Assembly: GCF_000002425.4 (NCBI RefSeq)
Contig: NC_037256.1
Coordinates: forward strand, 16,960,830 to 17,024,829
Reading direction: 5' to 3'
Length of the DNA stretch: 64,000 nucleotides
DNA from: Physcomitrium patens
Taxonomy: Eukaryota; Streptophyta; Bryopsida; Funariales; Funariaceae
The notes beneath the pieces were generated by a model, which saw only the letters and a program-made list of their open reading frames with translations, was not told the DNA's origin and did not search any database. This document shows positions 60,617 through 64,000 of the stretch, piece by piece (position 1 is the stretch's first letter; the number at the start of each line of letters is the position of its first letter). The position numbers and the translations under genes are program-made.

Positions 60617-61870
60617 TAATCTAACCCACCTGCCCTGTTCGAATTAATTTCCTCTGAACTGTTGTGCCCTCGTTACAGCTACACAACCCGTTTAGAAACA
60701 GCTGCGATAAAGTTTGCCTGATCGAACTCCTTGCATGAATTCTTCAGGATGCCATGTTACAAAATGAGCCAAAAGAGAACAGCAGCAGGAACAGCTGCTC
60801 CACTGTTGGCTTCGGCCATTGAGTTGAGGCTCAAATTAAACCAATGATGAAATCAGCGATCACAGTTACAGAGGCTCTCCAAGACCGATGGCTCTTCTAG
60901 CAAACTAAAGTACCTCGCATATATTTCCAGGACTGTAATGGACTATGTTCGTCATCTCCGAGAGACCATGTGTTCGATAAAAAAGTTCGTGTAGCATACC
61001 TTCAAGGCTAGCATGGATGCAAATGAGTTTCTCACAGTCGCCGACATGGGTTCTGAACCATAGCATCGACGTAATCTTTCTCGCAGCTTTTTGTTGCTAA
61101 TGCGTGAACATTGCCCATGACGGACGTTCTATCCCAAGAGCTGGTCCCCACTAAAACCAAGCATTTTGGTCCCGAAAAGACTGAATTGAGTAACGAAAAT
61201 TCTCCCGACAGTTTTTCACCAGAAATTAGAGCAATTGTAAGAGGCTGTTTGGACGCAAGAGGGTGCATGAACCTCCTGTAGCTTCGCCAGAAGCCTTTCA
61301 ACTGCACTAAAACAAAAAGCAACCGAAAAAAATAAACTTAGCAATCACAACAAGCGACGCGTACTTCGATCGTCATTTCCACTGCACACCGCGCAACCTT
61401 CAGCCGATGCAACATATTGATCTAAACAATGACAGCTACTCCAACCCTCCACAAGTCAAATCAGGCAAAATCCAGGCACTACAGCAACCAACTAATTAAA
61501 TAAAACGAGGCATAAAAAAACAAACAAACACATATACAAACACACCGGACGATTCTTGGCAAGCTCTTGAAGGCCGAGACGCAGAGAGCACAAACGAATT
61601 GTGTGTGAAAGATAATATATAAGAAAGGCAGGGGGGGGGGGGGGGGAGAGAGACTGTCTACGGAGAAAGACACGAAGAAGGTCGGCTGGGAGGAAGGCGG
61701 CTGCGGGATGATAACATAAAAACAAAGATTGGCAGCTTGAAAATGGCCCACTCTGTCTATGACTGTACTGCTTGCATGCAAAATAAATGATGATTTCATC
61801 TAAATGTGCTGCAGCAGACTCAAATTTTGTCTGATCAAAAATAATTCGAAGTGGTGCCACTACTCTTTGT
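60617..61870 (-). promoter_or_regulatory. ARGOS-like gene 5' flank / leader
   Basis: GC-balanced DNA upstream of the ARGOS-like frame, probably a long leader and promoter, as is common for small growth-regulator genes. A 16-base G run at 61,631-61,646 followed by GAGAGAGA gives a purine-only strand here. The short ATG frames present are possible uORFs but have no conserved content that I can see. Confidence 0.35.
61631..61646. repeat. Poly-G tract (16 nt)
   Basis: Sixteen consecutive G on the plus strand followed by (GA)n. This is rare in such an AT-rich genome and is capable of G-quadruplex or triplex structure. Confidence 0.9.
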
Positions 61871-64000
61871 GAAATTTTGTCTTCGAAATCAGCTATCTAT
61901 CTCAGAGGCCATGCTTTGCATCTTGGTTCTGTACTGATGTCGCCTTTGAGAATTTTGCACTATCAGTGTCCACCACAAATGGCATTCACTGTGCCAAATC
62001 ACCAAGAACCTGTCCTGGTTTCTATTGTAATTTCTTCAGAAACGTATCATTGGCGAAGTGTAGGAATTCATTTTAGCATGACTGGACCAGGGCAGAACTA
62101 CCAACAGAACTCCTGCAGAATTTGCGAGGAAATCCATGGTGACCTCAACAAATCAAACTGTGATTTTTCACACACTTGAATGGCATGACTCGCTGGTTCT
62201 CAGCCACAGGGGCCAATCTCAAACACAATTTCCATAATTTCCATTGGGTTTCCATGATGCTTCAGGACGGCAAAAAGAATCCCTCATGTGTATGCCGTGT
62301 ATTCATTGGGGTGGCAAGAGAGGATACACGAAGATGCATTTGGCATGATAGAGATATGCTAGCATACGGAACAGTTGTCAATAAAGAGAAATTCGTCGAA
62401 GTTCGAAAAATTAATTAGAAGTGGAAAAACCCAAAAAATAATAAAAAAATAAAAGTAGAAGAGGAGGAGGAAAGAACTGCCTTAGCTAATACGCTCGAGT
62501 AAGTGAGTGTGTGTGTTTAGCGCCTTGCACTTGTGTTCTAGTCCAGTGTCGGTTAGGTCAGAAATTCCAAACCACGTCAAAAAAGATGGTGCAAAGGGTG
62601 AAAGGAGTTGCCATCCATCTCGATGGAGCTCTGATATATGTCGCCCTCCCCCCTGCCTCCATCTTCGTCTGCCTCGCGACACTGTTTCGACCTCGGTGAC
62701 ATTCTGCGTTATACTCTCCACGGCGTTGCTCCCTCGCAACCAACGTGTTGAAGTCCTCTATTCGACACATACACCTTTCCAACACTCTCCTGCTGCAGTT
62801 ACCCAACAATTAGGGTTCAAAGTCAAGTGGCCGATAGAACTGCTGAACAGGAAACTCTGTTCGAATGTTTTCGGGCAGAGGCACATCGCACCAAAACCAT
62901 GAAAGTTGCCGCTTGCAATCTACAATTCAATGAATTGCCTGTTAATTCTCTTTACGACAAAATTTAGATTTTGAATAGGCCAATGCTGTTAATGCAAATT
63001 CGAAAAGCTCAAAGTGCTCCTCCACTCAATACAATCCTCCAATGCTGAAGCAGTCTGTGATATGAGCCAAGTTCGGGAAAAATGGCTTCAGCTCTGTTCA
63101 CATCGATGTACACTCATCCGTTGTTCCTTTCGGCCTTGTTCGATCGTTCAGAATTCAGGGGAAGACAGCAGGAGAAGCATCGAATTCGCCGCACTGGGTG
63201 GACACAAAGCCGACGGCTCAGATGTGGCCTGGAACGCAAAGCCTGAAGTGAAAAGAAATTGTGGGTCCACGTTGGAGACACGATGGGCGTGGATGATTGT
63301 ATGTGGGGGACGGAATTCGATGCAACAGCCACACACACACATCTCCACATTCTTCTCATCCCAAACCTGGGCCTTCCCTTCACATCGACATTCATTTCAT
63401 GAATTTTTCAGAATCTGCAACAATTGTTTGTTTGCTTCATGATTTGTTGCACTCCCCATATCACTCTCGCTCTCTCTCTCTCGCTCTCTCTCGCTCTCTC
63501 TCGCTGTTTCACATGTAATGTATCTCCGTCCATCGCTTTCACTCTGTACATGTGAAAGTTAGTGACTGCAAATCTACATCTCTTCCATGAAAATTGTAGG
63601 CCCGTCTTTGAGTGGAAAGATATGATTGCTTGAAATAAGTCATGTAGATTGCATTAACATATATATATATATATATATATATAGATATATATTTTCCTCT
63701 TTGCATTGTGGTTGTTTGAACTTGTTATGTCATGGAACTGCTACCACCATTCTGGATTCTTTTTTTAAAGACCCCAAATTGACTTGCAAAATCTAGGATT
63801 GAAGGATGCAAGGCAATTGCAAAAACATTTTGTGGGGAAGTTGCTTTATTGTGGATTTCTCAAGTAGACAAAGCAAGGATTGTAGGCAAAGCAGTCAATT
63901 CCTTGGATTCATGCGACCATTTTCATGAAATAGTTGCTGATTGTGATTGAATGGCAAAAAGTCTCCTCCTAAGAACTCATTTTTAGGAGCACCATGAGTG
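61871..64000. other. GC-balanced region, no gene identified, ending in AT-rich DNA
   Basis: Several open frames of 60-140 codons occur on both strands (for example plus 61,877-62,179, plus 62,507-62,902, plus 63,014-63,442). I recognise no domain and found no splice signals linking them. A TC-rich tract with regular G interruptions lies at 63,463-63,504 and (TA)n at about 63,658-63,692. A non-coding transcript or a rapidly evolving gene is possible. Confidence 0.35.
63463..63504. repeat. CT-rich tandem repeat (CTCTCTCTCG-like unit)
   Basis: A roughly 8-10 bp unit of CTCTCTCG type is repeated about four times on the plus strand. Confidence 0.85.

Noticed and set aside
1..64000. CRISPR arrays, rRNA or tRNA genes
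   Set aside because: No spaced identical repeats, no rRNA-like blocks and no tRNA cloverleaf were noticed. The only tRNA-related sequence is the retrotransposon primer-binding site. A dedicated tRNA scan was not possible.

Overview
The window looks like nuclear DNA of a land plant, most likely a moss (Physcomitrium/Funaria type; the species is inferred, not proven). The genes carry many short GT-AG introns. The recognisable proteins are plant families: the DOCK-family GEF SPIKE1, NPL4, coilin, ARGOS/OSR and SPPL. GC-balanced gene islands alternate with very AT-rich blocks full of (TA)n runs, poly-A/T tracts and decayed transposons. There is no bacterial or organellar gene organisation.

Layout. 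1-11.7 kb is an AT-rich block with a long diverged inverted repeat (about 2.69-7.48 kb) and a decayed Mutator-like (MULE/FAR1-type) transposase (8.78-10.45 kb, minus). 12.1-13.8 kb holds a frameshifted F-box pseudogene (minus). 14-22.4 kb is mostly AT-rich and ends with a MITE-like element. 23.3-36.4 kb (minus) is a complete SPIKE1 gene; I resolved 31 coding exons giving 1,889 residues, with leader sequence up to about 38.6 kb. 39.4-40.4 kb holds a signal-peptide-peptidase-like pseudogene with its middle deleted. 42.3-44.8 kb (minus) is a truncated chromodomain Gypsy element whose LTR is followed by a primer-binding site. 47.7-49.5 kb (plus) is an intact two-exon NPL4. 51.5-55.0 kb (minus) is a six-exon gene that joins the coilin N-terminal domain to a Crypton/DUF3504-like (ZMYM2/QRICH1 C-terminal type) domain; this is the most unusual object here. 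56.6-59.2 kb is another AT-rich block. 60.3-60.6 kb (minus) encodes a short ARGOS/OSR-like membrane protein. The remainder to 64 kb has gene-like base composition but nothing I can name.

The intact genes are housekeeping or growth genes with unrelated jobs: SPIKE1 activates ROP GTPases to shape actin and cell form, NPL4 serves CDC48/UFD1 in ubiquitin-dependent extraction, coilin organises Cajal bodies, and ARGOS-like proteins modulate growth and ethylene response. There is no operon logic. Exon boundaries were read by eye from splice signals, reading-frame continuity and remembered family sequence; no alignment or expression data were used.
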